From assembly GCA_036394915.1 (NCBI GenBank), contig DASWEE010000058.1, positions 1 through 44,327 of the forward strand: a stretch of DNA of 44,327 bases, written 5' to 3'. The notes below the pieces were generated by a model. That model did not search any database, was not told the DNA's origin, and saw nothing but the letters and a program-made list of their open reading frames with translations. Positions 23,428 through 31,010 of the stretch are shown here, piece after piece (positions within the stretch are counted from its first letter, which is position 1; each line of letters starts with the position of its first letter). Source of the stretch: JACDER01 sp036394915. Its GTDB lineage: Bacteria; Actinomycetota; Thermoleophilia; Gaiellales; Gaiellaceae. The translations under genes and the position numbers were made by a program.

Positions 23428-25824
23428 TCAAACATCGAGGAAGCGGACGTCTCGTGCGTTCTGCTCGATGAACTCTCGCCGCGGCTCGACCTGGTCGCCC
23501 ATCAGCGTCGAGAAGACGCGGTCGGCGCGGGTCGCATCCTCGACCTCGACCCGCACCAGGACGCGCCGGGCCGGATCCATCGTCGTGTCCCAGAGCTGCT
23601 GAGCGTCCATCTCGCCGAGGCCCTTGTACCGATCGATCGACAGACCCTCTTTGGCGAGCGCGAGCGTCTTTGCACGCAGCTCCTCGAAGGTGAGCGCGAC
23701 GGCCGATTTCTTCCCCAGCTTGATCGTGAACGGCGGCAGGCCGACGACCTCCGCCGCCCGCTCGTAGGAGCGGCGCAGGTTCGAGTAGATCGGCGACTCG
23801 AGCAGCTCGCCGGGAATGTCGACGTGGCTGGCGGTGCCGGTCGACCGCTCGATGATCTTGATCCGGACCGACGCGTCGCTCCGGTCGAGCACCGACAGCT
23901 CGTAGCCGTTCTCGCTCAAGCCGGCCAGCTCGCCTTCGATCTCGCCGGAGGCTCCGACGCCCGTCTCGACGAGGCGGTGCGCGACGACGAAGTCGCCGGC
24001 GTCGGGAAAGTCCGAGCGCAGCCGCGCCGACCAGCCCTCGAACTCGTTCAGCGCGCGCTGGAAGCGGTGGTAACGGGCCTCGGTTAGCGAGAGCGCCGAG
24101 CCGTCCCGGGCGGTGATCTGCAGATCCTTGACCCGCTCGCGCACGAGCAGCTCCTCGAGCTGGGAGTCCTTCTCGATGTAGGTCTCCCGGTTGCCGATCT
24201 TGACCTTGTAGAGCGGCGGCACCGCGATGTAGACGTGGCCGCGCTCGACGAGCTCGGGCATCTGCCGGTAGAGGAAGGTGAGGATCAGTGTGCGGATGTG
24301 GGCGCCGTCGACATCGGCGTCCGTCATCACGATCACCCGGTTGTAGCGCAGGCTCGCGACGTCGAACTCGTCGCCGATCCCGGTTCCGATCGCGGTGATC
24401 ATCGCCTGGATCTCCGCGTTCGAGAGCACCTTGTTGATGCGGTTCTTCTCCGAGTTGATCACCTTCCCGCGCAGCGGCAGGATCGCCTGGTAGGTGCGGT
24501 CCCGCGCGTCTTTCGCCGACCCTCCCGCCGAGTTGCCCTCGACCAGGTAGAGCTCTGCGACCTCGGGGTCTCGGATCGAGCAGTCGGCGAGCTTGCCGGG
24601 GAGCGACGAGTTCTCGAGCGCGCTCTTCCGCCGCGTCAGCTCGCGCGCCTTGCGCGCCGCCTGCCGCGCGCGAGAAGCATCGATCGCCTTTTGGATGATC
24701 GCGCGAGCGTCGCTTGGGTTCTCCTCCAGGAACTCGCCCAGCTTCTGGTTGACGGTCTGCTCGACGAGCCCGCGCACCCACGGGTTTCCGAGCTTCGTCT
24801 TCGTCTGACCCTCGAACTGCGGCTCGCGCAGCTTGACCGACAGCACGGCCGCAAGCCCTTCGCGGACGTCCTCGCCCTCGAGGTTCGGATCCTTCTCCTT
24901 GATCAGGCCTTTGCTCCGCGCGTAGTCGTTGAGCGTCCGCGTCAGCGCACCCTTGAAGCCGGACAGGTGCGATCCGCCCTCGTGGGTGTTGATGTTGTTG
25001 GCGAAGGAATAGACCGACTCCTGGTAGGAGCTGTTCCACTGCATCGCCACCTCGACTTGGCCCTGGCCGTTGTCGCCGCCAACGCTCTCGCCCTCGAAGT
25101 AGACGATGTGCTTGTGCAGCGGGTCCTTCGCCTCGTTCGTATACGCGACGAAGTCCCTGATCCCGCCCTCGTAGTGGAACTCAACCTGCTGCCCGCCGGC
25201 GCGCTCGTCGGTGAAGACGATCCGCAGCCCCCTGGTGAGGAAGGCCGTCTCGCGCAGCCGCTGCTGGAGGATCTCCGCCTCCCATTCGATCTCCTCGAAG
25301 ATCTCGTGGTCCGGGAAGAAGGAGATCGTCGTCCCCGTCTCCTTGGTCTTTCCGGTCGCCTTCATATCCGCGTTCGGCTCGCCGCGGGTGAACTCTTGAC
25401 GCCAGATCTGCCCGTCGCGCTTTACCTCGGCGATCAGCCACTCCGAGAGTGCGTTCACGACCGAGACTCCGACGCCGTGTAGACCACCGGAGACCTTGTA
25501 GCCCTCGCCGCCGAACTTTCCGCCTGCGTGCAGCTTCGTCAGCACGATCTCGAGCGCCGGCCGCCCCTGATCCGCCATCACGTCCACGGGGATGCCCGAC
25601 CCGTCGTCCGAGACCGTCACCGAGTCGTCTGGATGGATGGTCACGTCGGCCTTCGTCGCGCGACCCGCCATCGCCTCGTCGACGGCGTTGTCGACCACCT
25701 CGAAGATGAGATGGTGAAGGCCCCGCGAGCCCGTGGAGCCCACGTACATGCCGGGCCGGAGCCGGACCGGCTCCAGGCCCTCGAGAACGGTGATGTCCTT
25801 TGCTGTATAAGTCGCTTCAGCCAC
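23428..25824 (-). CDS. gyrB: DNA gyrase subunit B (long form)
   Basis: GyrB supplies the ATPase and TOPRIM metal site of gyrase. It has 798 residues from a GTG at 25824, chosen because family members start VLEGLEPVRLRPGMYVGSTG about 15 residues later. GHKL motifs: EVVDNAVDEA, DDGSGIPVD, GGLHGVGVSVVNALSEW. TOPRIM: VEGNSAGGSAKDARDR and the DxD of VMTDADVDGAHI. Unlike the roughly 640-680 residue GyrB of most Actinobacteria and Firmicutes, there is an insert of about 160 residues between the YIEKDSQLEELL region and DRYKGLGEMDAQQLWDT, as in the E. coli type. A TACACT box at 25870-25865 could promote gyrBA. Confidence 0.96.
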   Translation of the reverse strand: MAEATYTAKDITVLEGLEPVRLRPGMYVGSTGSRGLHHLIFEVVDNAVDEAMAGRATKADVTIHPDDSVTVSDDGSGIPVDVMADQGRPALEIVLTKLHAGGKFGGEGYKVSGGLHGVGVSVVNALSEWLIAEVKRDGQIWRQEFTRGEPNADMKATGKTKETGTTISFFPDHEIFEEIEWEAEILQQRLRETAFLTRGLRIVFTDERAGGQQVEFHYEGGIRDFVAYTNEAKDPLHKHIVYFEGESVGGDNGQGQVEVAMQWNSSYQESVYSFANNINTHEGGSHLSGFKGALTRTLNDYARSKGLIKEKDPNLEGEDVREGLAAVLSVKLREPQFEGQTKTKLGNPWVRGLVEQTVNQKLGEFLEENPSDARAIIQKAIDASRARQAARKARELTRRKSALENSSLPGKLADCSIRDPEVAELYLVEGNSAGGSAKDARDRTYQAILPLRGKVINSEKNRINKVLSNAEIQAMITAIGTGIGDEFDVASLRYNRVIVMTDADVDGAHIRTLILTFLYRQMPELVERGHVYIAVPPLYKVKIGNRETYIEKDSQLEELLVRERVKDLQITARDGSALSLTEARYHRFQRALNEFEGWSARLRSDFPDAGDFVVAHRLVETGVGASGEIEGELAGLSENGYELSVLDRSDASVRIKIIERSTGTASHVDIPGELLESPIYSNLRRSYERAAEVVGLPPFTIKLGKKSAVALTFEELRAKTLALAKEGLSIDRYKGLGEMDAQQLWDTTMDPARRVLVRVEVEDATRADRVFSTLMGDQVEPRREFIEQNARDVRFLDV

Positions 25825-25828
25825 TAAA

Positions 25829-25870
25829 AAAGCCCTGCAAATTCGTTGATTTCGGGCGGAGTTAAGTGTA
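25829..25870 (-). promoter_or_regulatory. gyrB leader: possible promoter and 14-mer shared with oriC
   Basis: On the minus strand TACACT (25870-25865) fits a -10 box about 40 bp before the gyrB GTG. Nearer the start the leader reads ATTTGCAGGGCTTT (25842-25829), identical over 14 bases to oriC positions 30136-30149. The AGGG within it can serve as a weak ribosome-binding site here. No convincing -35 is seen. Confidence 0.35.
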
Positions 25871-26332
25871 TCAAAGCGAGCGGTCGGAAGAAGCCCTCGC
25901 GAGGCTTGCCGCAGCCGCCCTGGAGACGAGCTCTCGAAGCTCCTCGTCCCCGACCGGAGCAGCAATTTTAGCCGCCGCGGCCAGATCACGCGCAGACGGT
26001 CGGGAAGTCTTTTTTTGCTCTTTCGGCGCGGTCTCGGCACTCTGCTCGGGCAGGTTCCCCGGGGCGAAGCGCAGGCGCCGCGGCTTGTCCTCCCCAAGGA
26101 CGTGCGCGAGCCGAGCCGCGATCTCGGGCTCGAGCTGCGCGAGCTCGAACGCCCAGGCCGACGAGCCGACCGCAACGTGAAGCGTCCCGTCGCGCGCGAA
26201 GCGGGCCGGCCAGGCGTTGCGTGCGATCACGTCGCCGACAACCCCGGGCCACGCGGCGACCACCTCCGCCATCCCACCGGCGGCGCCGAACCGCCCGAGC
26301 TCTCGCTTCACTTCCCCGCCGAGCCGATCCAT
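25871..26332 (-). CDS. DUF721 / DciA-like protein
   Basis: The 153-residue protein starts at an ATG sharing one base with the recF stop (TGATG). The N-terminal 85 residues match the DUF721 pattern (WPGVVGDVIARNAWPARFARDGTLHVAV, then AWAFELAQLEPEI), a KH-like domain. Members of this family near dnaA/recF/gyrB include DciA, which helps load the replicative helicase in bacteria lacking DnaC; the same role here is an inference from family and position. The C-terminal half is low-complexity, rich in lysine, alanine and arginine, and probably disordered. Confidence 0.78.
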   Translation of the reverse strand: MDRLGGEVKRELGRFGAAGGMAEVVAAWPGVVGDVIARNAWPARFARDGTLHVAVGSSAWAFELAQLEPEIAARLAHVLGEDKPRRLRFAPGNLPEQSAETAPKEQKKTSRPSARDLAAAAKIAAPVGDEELRELVSRAAAASLARASSDRSL

Positions 26333-27390
26333 CAGACCGCCCGCGCCAGGCCGAGAGAGACCTCCACGAGCTGATCGGCGCCGGCGGGCAGCGCCTCCGC
26401 CGCCGTCGCCGTGACGAGGCTCTGCCCCACCTCGCGAATCCGCTCGGACAGCGTCCGCCTCCGCGCCTCGTCGAGCTCCGAGAGGACGTCGTCCAAGAGC
26501 AGCAGCGGCGGGTTCGCGCGATCCGCGAGCAGCTCCGCCTCGGCGAGCAGGAGCGCGAGCACGGCGATGCGCTGCTCTCCCTGCGAGCCGAAGCGCCTCA
26601 GGTCGCGCGCGCCTGACGTGATCGCGATGTCGTCGAGGTGCGGGCCGAGCCCGGTTGCGCCACGCTCGAGGTCACGGTCGACCCGGGCCTCCAGCGCCTC
26701 CACGGCCGGGGGGTCGCCCTGGTACTCGAGCCGCGCCTCCTCGACACCGAGCACACCGGCCTGGCGCGCAAAACCCGGCCCGAGCCGTGCGACGGTCTCC
26801 ATCCGCGCCTCGACGAGCTCCGCCCCGAGCAAGGCCACCCGTTCGGTCCAGGGCGCGAGAGCATCCCGCGAGGACAGACCGGCGAAGACCCTGCGCAGAG
26901 CGGCGTTCCGCTGACCAACCGCCGCGGCATATTCGACCGGAAGCGGCGCACGCGCCGGTGCCAGCCTCCCGAGCACCCGGTCGAAGTACGCCCGCCGCAC
27001 CACCGGCCCGCCCTTCACGATCGCCAGCCTGTCGGGCGTGAACACGAGCGCCGCCACCTCCGATCGCAGCTGCTCGGCCGCCCGCAGCGGCGCTCCGTTC
27101 AGCTTCGCCTTCTTCGCGGCCCGAAGTTGCAGCGTCACCTCGAGCTCGAGCGGAACGCCGGCCCGCTCTCCCTTCAGCACGATCCTTCCCGCCTCCGCCC
27201 CGAGCCTGACGACCTCCGCGTCACTGCGCGTTCGCGGCGAGAACCCCTGCGCTCCCAGATGAACCGCTTCGAGCAGGTTGGTCTTGCCGACTCCGTTCGG
27301 GCCGACGATCAAGACGATCCCCGGCTCGAGCTGCAGGTCGAGCCGCTCGTACGAGCGGATGCTCGCCAGCGAGACCGAGTGAAGGAGAAC
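26332..27390 (-). CDS. recF: DNA replication and repair protein RecF (non-canonical start)
   Basis: RecF is an SMC-like ATPase that helps load RecA at single-strand gaps. Walker A is GPNGVGKTNLL, the signature region lies before the end (GSQGEQRIAVLALLLAEAE) and Walker B is LLLLDDVLSELD. The first standard start, TTG at 27312, sits inside the strand leading into the P-loop and removes the conserved LLHSVSLASIRSYERLDLQL segment. Extending upstream, homology would place the initiator at the GTT of 27390, two bases after the dnaN stop; no ATG/GTG/TTG exists there and a stop codon is about ten codons further up. With this extension it has 352 residues, a normal length. Confidence 0.9.
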   Translation of the reverse strand, partial: VLLHSVSLASIRSYERLDLQLEPGIVLIVGPNGVGKTNLLEAVHLGAQGFSPRTRSDAEVVRLGAEAGRIVLKGERAGVPLELEVTLQLRAAKKAKLNGAPLRAAEQLRSEVAALVFTPDRLAIVKGGPVVRRAYFDRVLGRLAPARAPLPVEYAAAVGQRNAALRRVFAGLSSRDALAPWTERVALLGAELVEARMETVARLGPGFARQAGVLGVEEARLEYQGDPPAVEALEARVDRDLERGATGLGPHLDDIAITSGARDLRRFGSQGEQRIAVLALLLAEAELLADRANPPLLLLDDVLSELDEARRRTLSERIREVGQSLVTATAAEALPAGADQLVEVSLGLARAV

Positions 27391-27391
27391 G

Positions 27392-28522
27392 TCAGCCCGC
27401 CAGCCGGATCGGCATGATCAGGTACTGGAAGTCGTCGGCCTCCGACCGGATCAGCCCCGGCCGTAGCGGGCTGATCAGCCTCAGCTGGATCTCGTCCGTC
27501 TCGACCGACTCGATCCCATCCCGCAGGAAGTCCGCATTGAAGCCGATCTCGAGCGGCTCTCCGCTGAACGGCACGGGCAGGGACTCCTGCGCCTCGCCGA
27601 CGTCCTGAGCCTGCACCGACACGGTCAGCTCGCCCTCGGCGAATCGCAGCCGCAACGGAAGGTTTCGCTGCGCCAGCACCGACACGCGGCGGACCACGTC
27701 GAGGATCTCGGTTCGCGGAAGCGTGATCTCGTGCTCGAACTCCTCCGGGATCAGCTGCCGGTAGTCGGGGAACTGTCCGTCGATCCGGCGCGTCGTCAGC
27801 AGCACGTCGCCGGCGCTGAAGACCGCGTGGTTCTCGTGCACCCCGAGCTGAAGCTCCTCCGCGGCGCCGGCGATCCGGCCGAGCTCGGTCAGCGCACGGG
27901 CCGGCACGATCGCCTCGAGCTCGGGAACGGAGCCCTCGAGCGCCGTCTCCTTGACCGCGAGCCGGTACGAGTCGGTGGCCGCCATCACGAGCTTGCCGGC
28001 GACGAACCGAACGAGAATCCCCGTCAGGACCGGGCGGGACTCGTCGCGAGACGCCGACCGCCCCACACGCGCGACCGTCTCCAGCAACGCTTCTCGCGAG
28101 ACGCCAAACATCTGAGCGCCCTCCACCTCAGGAAGCCGCGGAAAGTCCTCGGCGGCGTGCGTGTGCAGCGAGTAGCTCGCCGAGCCGGATGTGATCGAGA
28201 CGCGACCTTCCTCCGGTTTATGCTCGATCTCAACGCTCGCTTCCGGGAGCAGCCGCACGATGTCGACCAGCAGCCGTCCGGGGACAACCGTCGTGCCCTC
28301 CGACCCGACGTCCGCCTCGAGCGAGGAGCGCAGCGAGAGCTCCATGTCGGTCGCGGCGAGCCCGAGACGGCCGCCTTTCGCCCGCAGCGAGACTCCCGAG
28401 AGGATCTGAACCGTCGGCCGCATCGACACGGCACGCGAGACGATCCCGAGCTTCTCGACCAGGGCTTCCCGTGCGCAAGTGAGCTTGAGGGCGGAGCCGA
28501 CCATTGTTTCTACCTGAGTCAT
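27392..28522 (-). CDS. dnaN: DNA polymerase III beta sliding clamp
   Basis: DnaN is the ring-shaped processivity clamp of the replicative polymerase. The 376-residue protein has the three-repeat clamp layout: repeat 1 with ILSGVSLRAKGGRLGLAATDMELSL, repeat 2 with VGRSASRDESRPVLTGILV and MAATDSYRLAV, repeat 3 ending in SPLRPGLIRSEADDFQYLIMPIRL, the family's usual terminus. ATG at 28522 is preceded at 9 bases by GAGGGG, which decides the start over an internal Met at codon 7. It lies downstream of dnaA, with a 155-bp gap containing DnaA-box-like sites. Confidence 0.96.
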   Translation of the reverse strand: MTQVETMVGSALKLTCAREALVEKLGIVSRAVSMRPTVQILSGVSLRAKGGRLGLAATDMELSLRSSLEADVGSEGTTVVPGRLLVDIVRLLPEASVEIEHKPEEGRVSITSGSASYSLHTHAAEDFPRLPEVEGAQMFGVSREALLETVARVGRSASRDESRPVLTGILVRFVAGKLVMAATDSYRLAVKETALEGSVPELEAIVPARALTELGRIAGAAEELQLGVHENHAVFSAGDVLLTTRRIDGQFPDYRQLIPEEFEHEITLPRTEILDVVRRVSVLAQRNLPLRLRFAEGELTVSVQAQDVGEAQESLPVPFSGEPLEIGFNADFLRDGIESVETDEIQLRLISPLRPGLIRSEADDFQYLIMPIRLAG

Positions 28523-28677
28523 TTAATTAAACCCCTCGTAGTAGTAATAGGGCGTGTGGACGACGGGGAAGATGCGGAGTATCGGCTCCGTAGAGCGGAT
28601 TCTGCCTGGGGACGAAGGCTGCGGCTCCGTGCAGGGAATGAACAGCTCGAGTGAGGTTCGGCGGTAGTCCACAGATT
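28519..28677. promoter_or_regulatory. dnaA-dnaN gap with DnaA-box-like sites and an AT-rich patch
   Basis: The gap holds TGTGGACGA (28555-28563, reverse complement TCGTCCACA) and TAGTCCACA (28665-28673), each one or two bases from the TTATCCACA/TTGTCCACA consensus. An AT-rich stretch TTTAATTAAA lies just upstream of dnaN (around 28522-28531), rare in this GC-rich sequence. It could be the second half of a bipartite origin, or simply the dnaN leader. Confidence 0.35.
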
Positions 28678-30027
28678 TCAGCGCTGATGCTTGATGCGCG
28701 CGGTCAACTCTTGCACGAGGTTGTACACAGAGCGATCCTCCTTGATCAAGCGCGCGATCTTCGAGGTGGCGTGGATGACGGTCGTGTGGTCGCGGCCGCC
28801 GAACTCACGGCCGATCTTCGGGAGCGACGAGTCGGTGAGCTCGCGGGAGAGGTACATCGCGACCTGGCGTGGATACACGATGTTCTGTGAGCGCTTGTCG
28901 CCGCAGAGTTGCTTGCGGGAGAGCCCGAAGCGCTCGGAGACGAGGTCCTGGATCCGGTCGATCGAGACCTGGGCCGTGTCTCCCTGCGGGAACACGTCCT
29001 GCAGGACGTCCTGCGCCAACTCCTTGGTGATCGGGCGGCCCGTGAGCGAGGAGAAGGCGACGACGCGCGTCAGCGCTCCTTCGAGCTCTCGGATGTTGCT
29101 CGAGATCCGGCTGGCGATGAACGTGAGGATCTGGGAGTCGGGGATGTGCGTTCCGTCGGTCTTCACCTTCTTGCGCAGGATCGCGATGCGCGTCTCGAGA
29201 TCCGGAGGCTGGATGTCGGTGATCAGGCCCCACTCGAAGCGCGAGCGCAGTCGATCCTCGAGTGTGGGGAAAGAGCGCGGAGGACGGTCTGAGGAGATCA
29301 CGATTTGCCGGCCGGCCTCGTAGAGGCTGTTGAACGTGTGGAAGAACTCCTCCTGGATCGACTCTTTGTGCTCGAAGAACTGGATGTCGTCGATCAGCAA
29401 GAGGTCGTACGTGCGGTAGCGCTGCTTGAAGCCCTCGATCCGCTTGTCGCGCAGCGAGTTGATGAAGTTGTTCATGAAGGTCTCGCTGGTGACGTAGTGG
29501 GATGACATCGCACTCAAGTGCTCGCCGATGTACTGCGCGATCGCCTGCAGGAGGTGCGTCTTGCCGAGTCCCGTGCCCCCGTAGATGAAGAGCGGGTTGT
29601 ACGCCTGAGCCGGCGCCTCGGCGACCGCGAGGGCCGCGGCATGGGCGAACCGGTTCGACGAGCCGATCACGAACGAGTCGAACGTGTACTTCGGATTCAG
29701 GTCGGAGTAGACGGGCCTCGGCTGCTCGGCGGTCTCACGGTTGCGCGGCGGGACCGGTTTCGGGCGCTGCCGGACCGTGAGGACGATCTCTCGCTCCTGG
29801 CCGGTCGTCTCGCGGACGGCGGCGCGGATCAGCTCGAGGAAATGACCGCCGATCCAGGCCTTGGCGAAGTCATTCGGAGCGGCGATGACAAAGGTGTCAG
29901 GCGAGAGCTCGAGGCCCTTCGCGTCCCCGAACCACGTGCTGTAGGTGGTCTCGTTCAGCGCCTCCCTGAGCCGGCCCGCGACCTCGGTCCACAGGCTCTC
30001 TGCAGTCAGCTCGATTTGGCGCTCCAT
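28678..30027 (-). CDS. dnaA: chromosomal replication initiator DnaA
   Basis: DnaA binds DnaA boxes and opens oriC. From the ATG at 30027 it has 449 residues: domain I (1-85, MERQIELTAESLWTEV...), a short proline-rich linker (85-110), the AAA+ domain with Walker A GGTGLGKTHLL (about 150) and Walker B LLLIDDIQFF, the arginine-finger area, and a C-terminal DNA-binding helix-turn-helix with the DnaA signature GGRDHTTVIHA. The start was chosen over an upstream in-frame codon (30102) because AGGGGG precedes it and the transcript probably begins near 30060. The domain II linker is unusually short compared with many actinobacterial DnaA proteins. Confidence 0.97.
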   Translation of the reverse strand: MERQIELTAESLWTEVAGRLREALNETTYSTWFGDAKGLELSPDTFVIAAPNDFAKAWIGGHFLELIRAAVRETTGQEREIVLTVRQRPKPVPPRNRETAEQPRPVYSDLNPKYTFDSFVIGSSNRFAHAAALAVAEAPAQAYNPLFIYGGTGLGKTHLLQAIAQYIGEHLSAMSSHYVTSETFMNNFINSLRDKRIEGFKQRYRTYDLLLIDDIQFFEHKESIQEEFFHTFNSLYEAGRQIVISSDRPPRSFPTLEDRLRSRFEWGLITDIQPPDLETRIAILRKKVKTDGTHIPDSQILTFIASRISSNIRELEGALTRVVAFSSLTGRPITKELAQDVLQDVFPQGDTAQVSIDRIQDLVSERFGLSRKQLCGDKRSQNIVYPRQVAMYLSRELTDSSLPKIGREFGGRDHTTVIHATSKIARLIKEDRSVYNLVQELTARIKHQR

Positions 30028-30067
30028 CCCCCTGCGTGCACTCCTCCTGGCCACGTGCGAGGCGCCG

Positions 30068-30096
30068 ATAGTACCACCCGCTCGGCGCCCGCTCAA
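30068..30096 (-). promoter_or_regulatory. dnaA promoter
   Basis: On the minus strand TTGAGC (30096-30091), a 17-bp spacer and TACTAT (30073-30068) make a good housekeeping promoter. Transcription would begin near 30060, giving a leader of about 33 bases; AGGAGGAG lies within it. A TTGACA immediately upstream (around 30102-30097) is at the wrong distance from TACTAT. Confidence 0.6.
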
Positions 30097-30147
30097 TGTC
30101 AATACCCAGATGTTCGAAGGCGGGAAAAGAGTGCGATTTGCAGGGCT

Positions 30148-30156
30148 TTATTCACA
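30148..30156 (+). promoter_or_regulatory. DnaA box (TTATTCACA)
   Basis: One mismatch from the TTATCCACA consensus, on the plus strand. It begins at the end of the 14-mer shared with the gyrB leader. Confidence 0.55.
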
Positions 30157-30165
30157 CTTCACATG

Positions 30166-30187
30166 TCTGTCCACAGGTGTGGACAGA
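30166..30187. promoter_or_regulatory. palindromic pair of DnaA boxes
   Basis: TCTGTCCACA-GG-TGTGGACAGA is a perfect 10-bp inverted repeat in which each arm contains a DnaA box variant, CTGTCCACA. Head-to-head boxes 2 bp apart are tighter than usual origin spacing. Confidence 0.65.
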
Positions 30188-30243
30188 TCCTGTGGGCGAA
30201 GCCGCACGGGTGTCCCTGATTGCACCTGGACCGCGCGCGCCCC

Positions 30244-30252
30244 TGTGGATAA
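30244..30252 (-). promoter_or_regulatory. DnaA box (consensus TTATCCACA)
   Basis: Plus strand reads TGTGGATAA, the exact reverse complement of the consensus box. It is the strongest DnaA site seen in the window and lies about 20 bp upstream of the AT-richer TATACT segment before rpmH. Confidence 0.7.
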
Positions 30253-30273
30253 CGATACCTGCAACTACTTGTC

Positions 30274-30304
30274 TATACTGATCCGGCGCCGCCTCGCGCG
30301 GCGC
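30274..30304 (+). promoter_or_regulatory. rpmH -10 box and leader hairpin
   Basis: TATACT (30274-30279) is a good -10 element for rpmH; no convincing -35 is seen. The leader then forms a GCGCCGC/GCGGCGC hairpin (30286-30304, five-base loop) followed by a pyrimidine-rich stretch up to the ATG. The hairpin could modulate rpmH output. Confidence 0.4.
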
Positions 30305-30330
30305 GTCTTTCTGTCTCGATTCGATCTCTC

Positions 30331-30465
30331 ATGAAGCGGACCTACCAGCCCAACGTGCGCAGGCGAAAGCGCAAGCACGGCTTCCGTGCGCGGATGTCCA
30401 CGCGCGCGGGCCGCGCGATCCTGAAGCGCCGCCGCGCCAAGGGCCGGAAGCGGCTCTCCGCCTAG
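30331..30465 (+). CDS. rpmH: ribosomal protein L34
   Basis: The gene encodes 44 residues from the ATG at 30331, too short for most open-frame lists. It starts MKRTYQPN and is rich in Arg and Lys (RRRKRKHGFRARM, GRAILKRRRAKGRKRLSA), matching L34 of the large ribosomal subunit over its whole length. Its position next to dnaA/oriC and before rnpA is conserved across bacteria. The TAG stop is embedded in the left arm of a 13-bp perfect hairpin (30462-30496). Confidence 0.97.
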   Translation: MKRTYQPNVRRRKRKHGFRARMSTRAGRAILKRRRAKGRKRLSA

Positions 30466-30496
30466 CGATTGGCCCGGAAATCAGGCCAATCGCTAG
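30462..30496 (+). terminator. 13-bp hairpin at the rpmH stop
   Basis: CTAGCGATTGGCC (30462-30474) and GGCCAATCGCTAG (30484-30496) pair perfectly with a 9-base loop, starting within the rpmH stop codon. There is no U-tract, so it is either a factor-assisted terminator or attenuator that limits rnpA relative to rpmH, or the left terminal hairpin of the larger palindrome. Confidence 0.45.
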
Positions 30497-30650
30497 AAGC
30501 TGCTGGTGGGCAACGCGTTGGTGTCTGACAAGCGGAGTGCTGGGGCAAGGCGCCGCATTACCATTGACCAGCATCCAACCTTGATGGCAACTACGCGCAT
30601 CGCCCACAACCAACTGCTAGGTGATTGGCCTGTTTCCCGGCCAACCACCT
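30462..30650. repeat. 189-bp imperfect palindrome between rpmH and rnpA
   Basis: Two terminal hairpins (30462-30496, and 30619-30650 AGGTGATTGGCC/GGCCAACCACCT with one mismatch) share the GATTGGCC motif and flank a core of about 120 bp. The left core from 30497 and the reverse complement of the right core ending at 30616 align to each other at roughly 60-65 % (shared GTGGGC, GCG, CAAG, TGCTGG, CAA), so the whole unit folds into one long stem. GC is visibly lower than around it. It has no likely gene. It could be a MITE-like insertion or a structured RNA. Confidence 0.6.
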
Positions 30651-30659
30651 GAGGCCCCC

Positions 30660-31010
30660 GTGCAGCGCCGGCACCGGCTCTCCCGCTCACGGGACTTCGA
30701 CGCGGTCTATCGGCACGGACGCTCGGTCTCGACCCGCTACCTCGTCCTCTACTGGTTCGAGCGGGGAGACGAGAACTCGGATTCGCCCCGGCTCGGGATC
30801 GCGGTTCCGAAGAAGCTCGGCGGCGCGGTGATTCGCAACAGGATGAAGCGGCGCCTGAGAGAAGCGTGGGGCCGGGCCCTGCCGGGGGTCCCCGCCGAGA
30901 ACGACTACGTGCTCGTCGTCCGCCCGGGCCTGCCCGAGGCGGTCGAGGCTCGAGGCTTCGACTGGCTCGAGGAGCGCGTGCGGGAAGTGCTCCAGAAGAG
31001 GCAGCCGTGA
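30660..31010 (+). CDS. rnpA: ribonuclease P protein component
   Basis: The 116-residue basic protein assists the RNase P RNA in tRNA 5' maturation. It starts VQRRHRLSRSRDFDAVYRHGRS at GTG 30660, with GAGG seven bases upstream; an upstream in-frame GTG (30621) falls inside the palindromic element and is rejected. The family RNR motif is RNRMKRRLREAW. It overlaps yidD by GTGA. Normal length. Confidence 0.95.
   Translation: MQRRHRLSRSRDFDAVYRHGRSVSTRYLVLYWFERGDENSDSPRLGIAVPKKLGGAVIRNRMKRRLREAWGRALPGVPAENDYVLVVRPGLPEAVEARGFDWLEERVREVLQKRQP

Larger units (their letters stand above)
30028..30330. other. oriC: chromosomal replication origin (oriC)
   Basis: The 303-bp gap between divergent dnaA and rpmH has no gene and contains several DnaA boxes: TTATTCACA (30148-30156), an inverted pair centred at 30176-30177, a poorer TGTGGGCGA (30191-30199) and a consensus box in reverse (30244-30252). 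The region around 30255-30280 is the most AT-rich part and may unwind. Location, dense boxes and low GC make origin function likely. An 18-codon frame starting near 30164 covers the boxes and is not considered a gene. Confidence 0.85.

Noticed and set aside
27313..27390. recF starting at TTG 27312
   Set aside because: That start lies inside the beta-strand leading to the P-loop and would remove a conserved 26-residue segment that is open and family-like.
30164..30220. Short frame starting MSVHRCGQ in oriC
   Set aside because: It is built from the DnaA boxes themselves and has no ribosome-binding site or homology.
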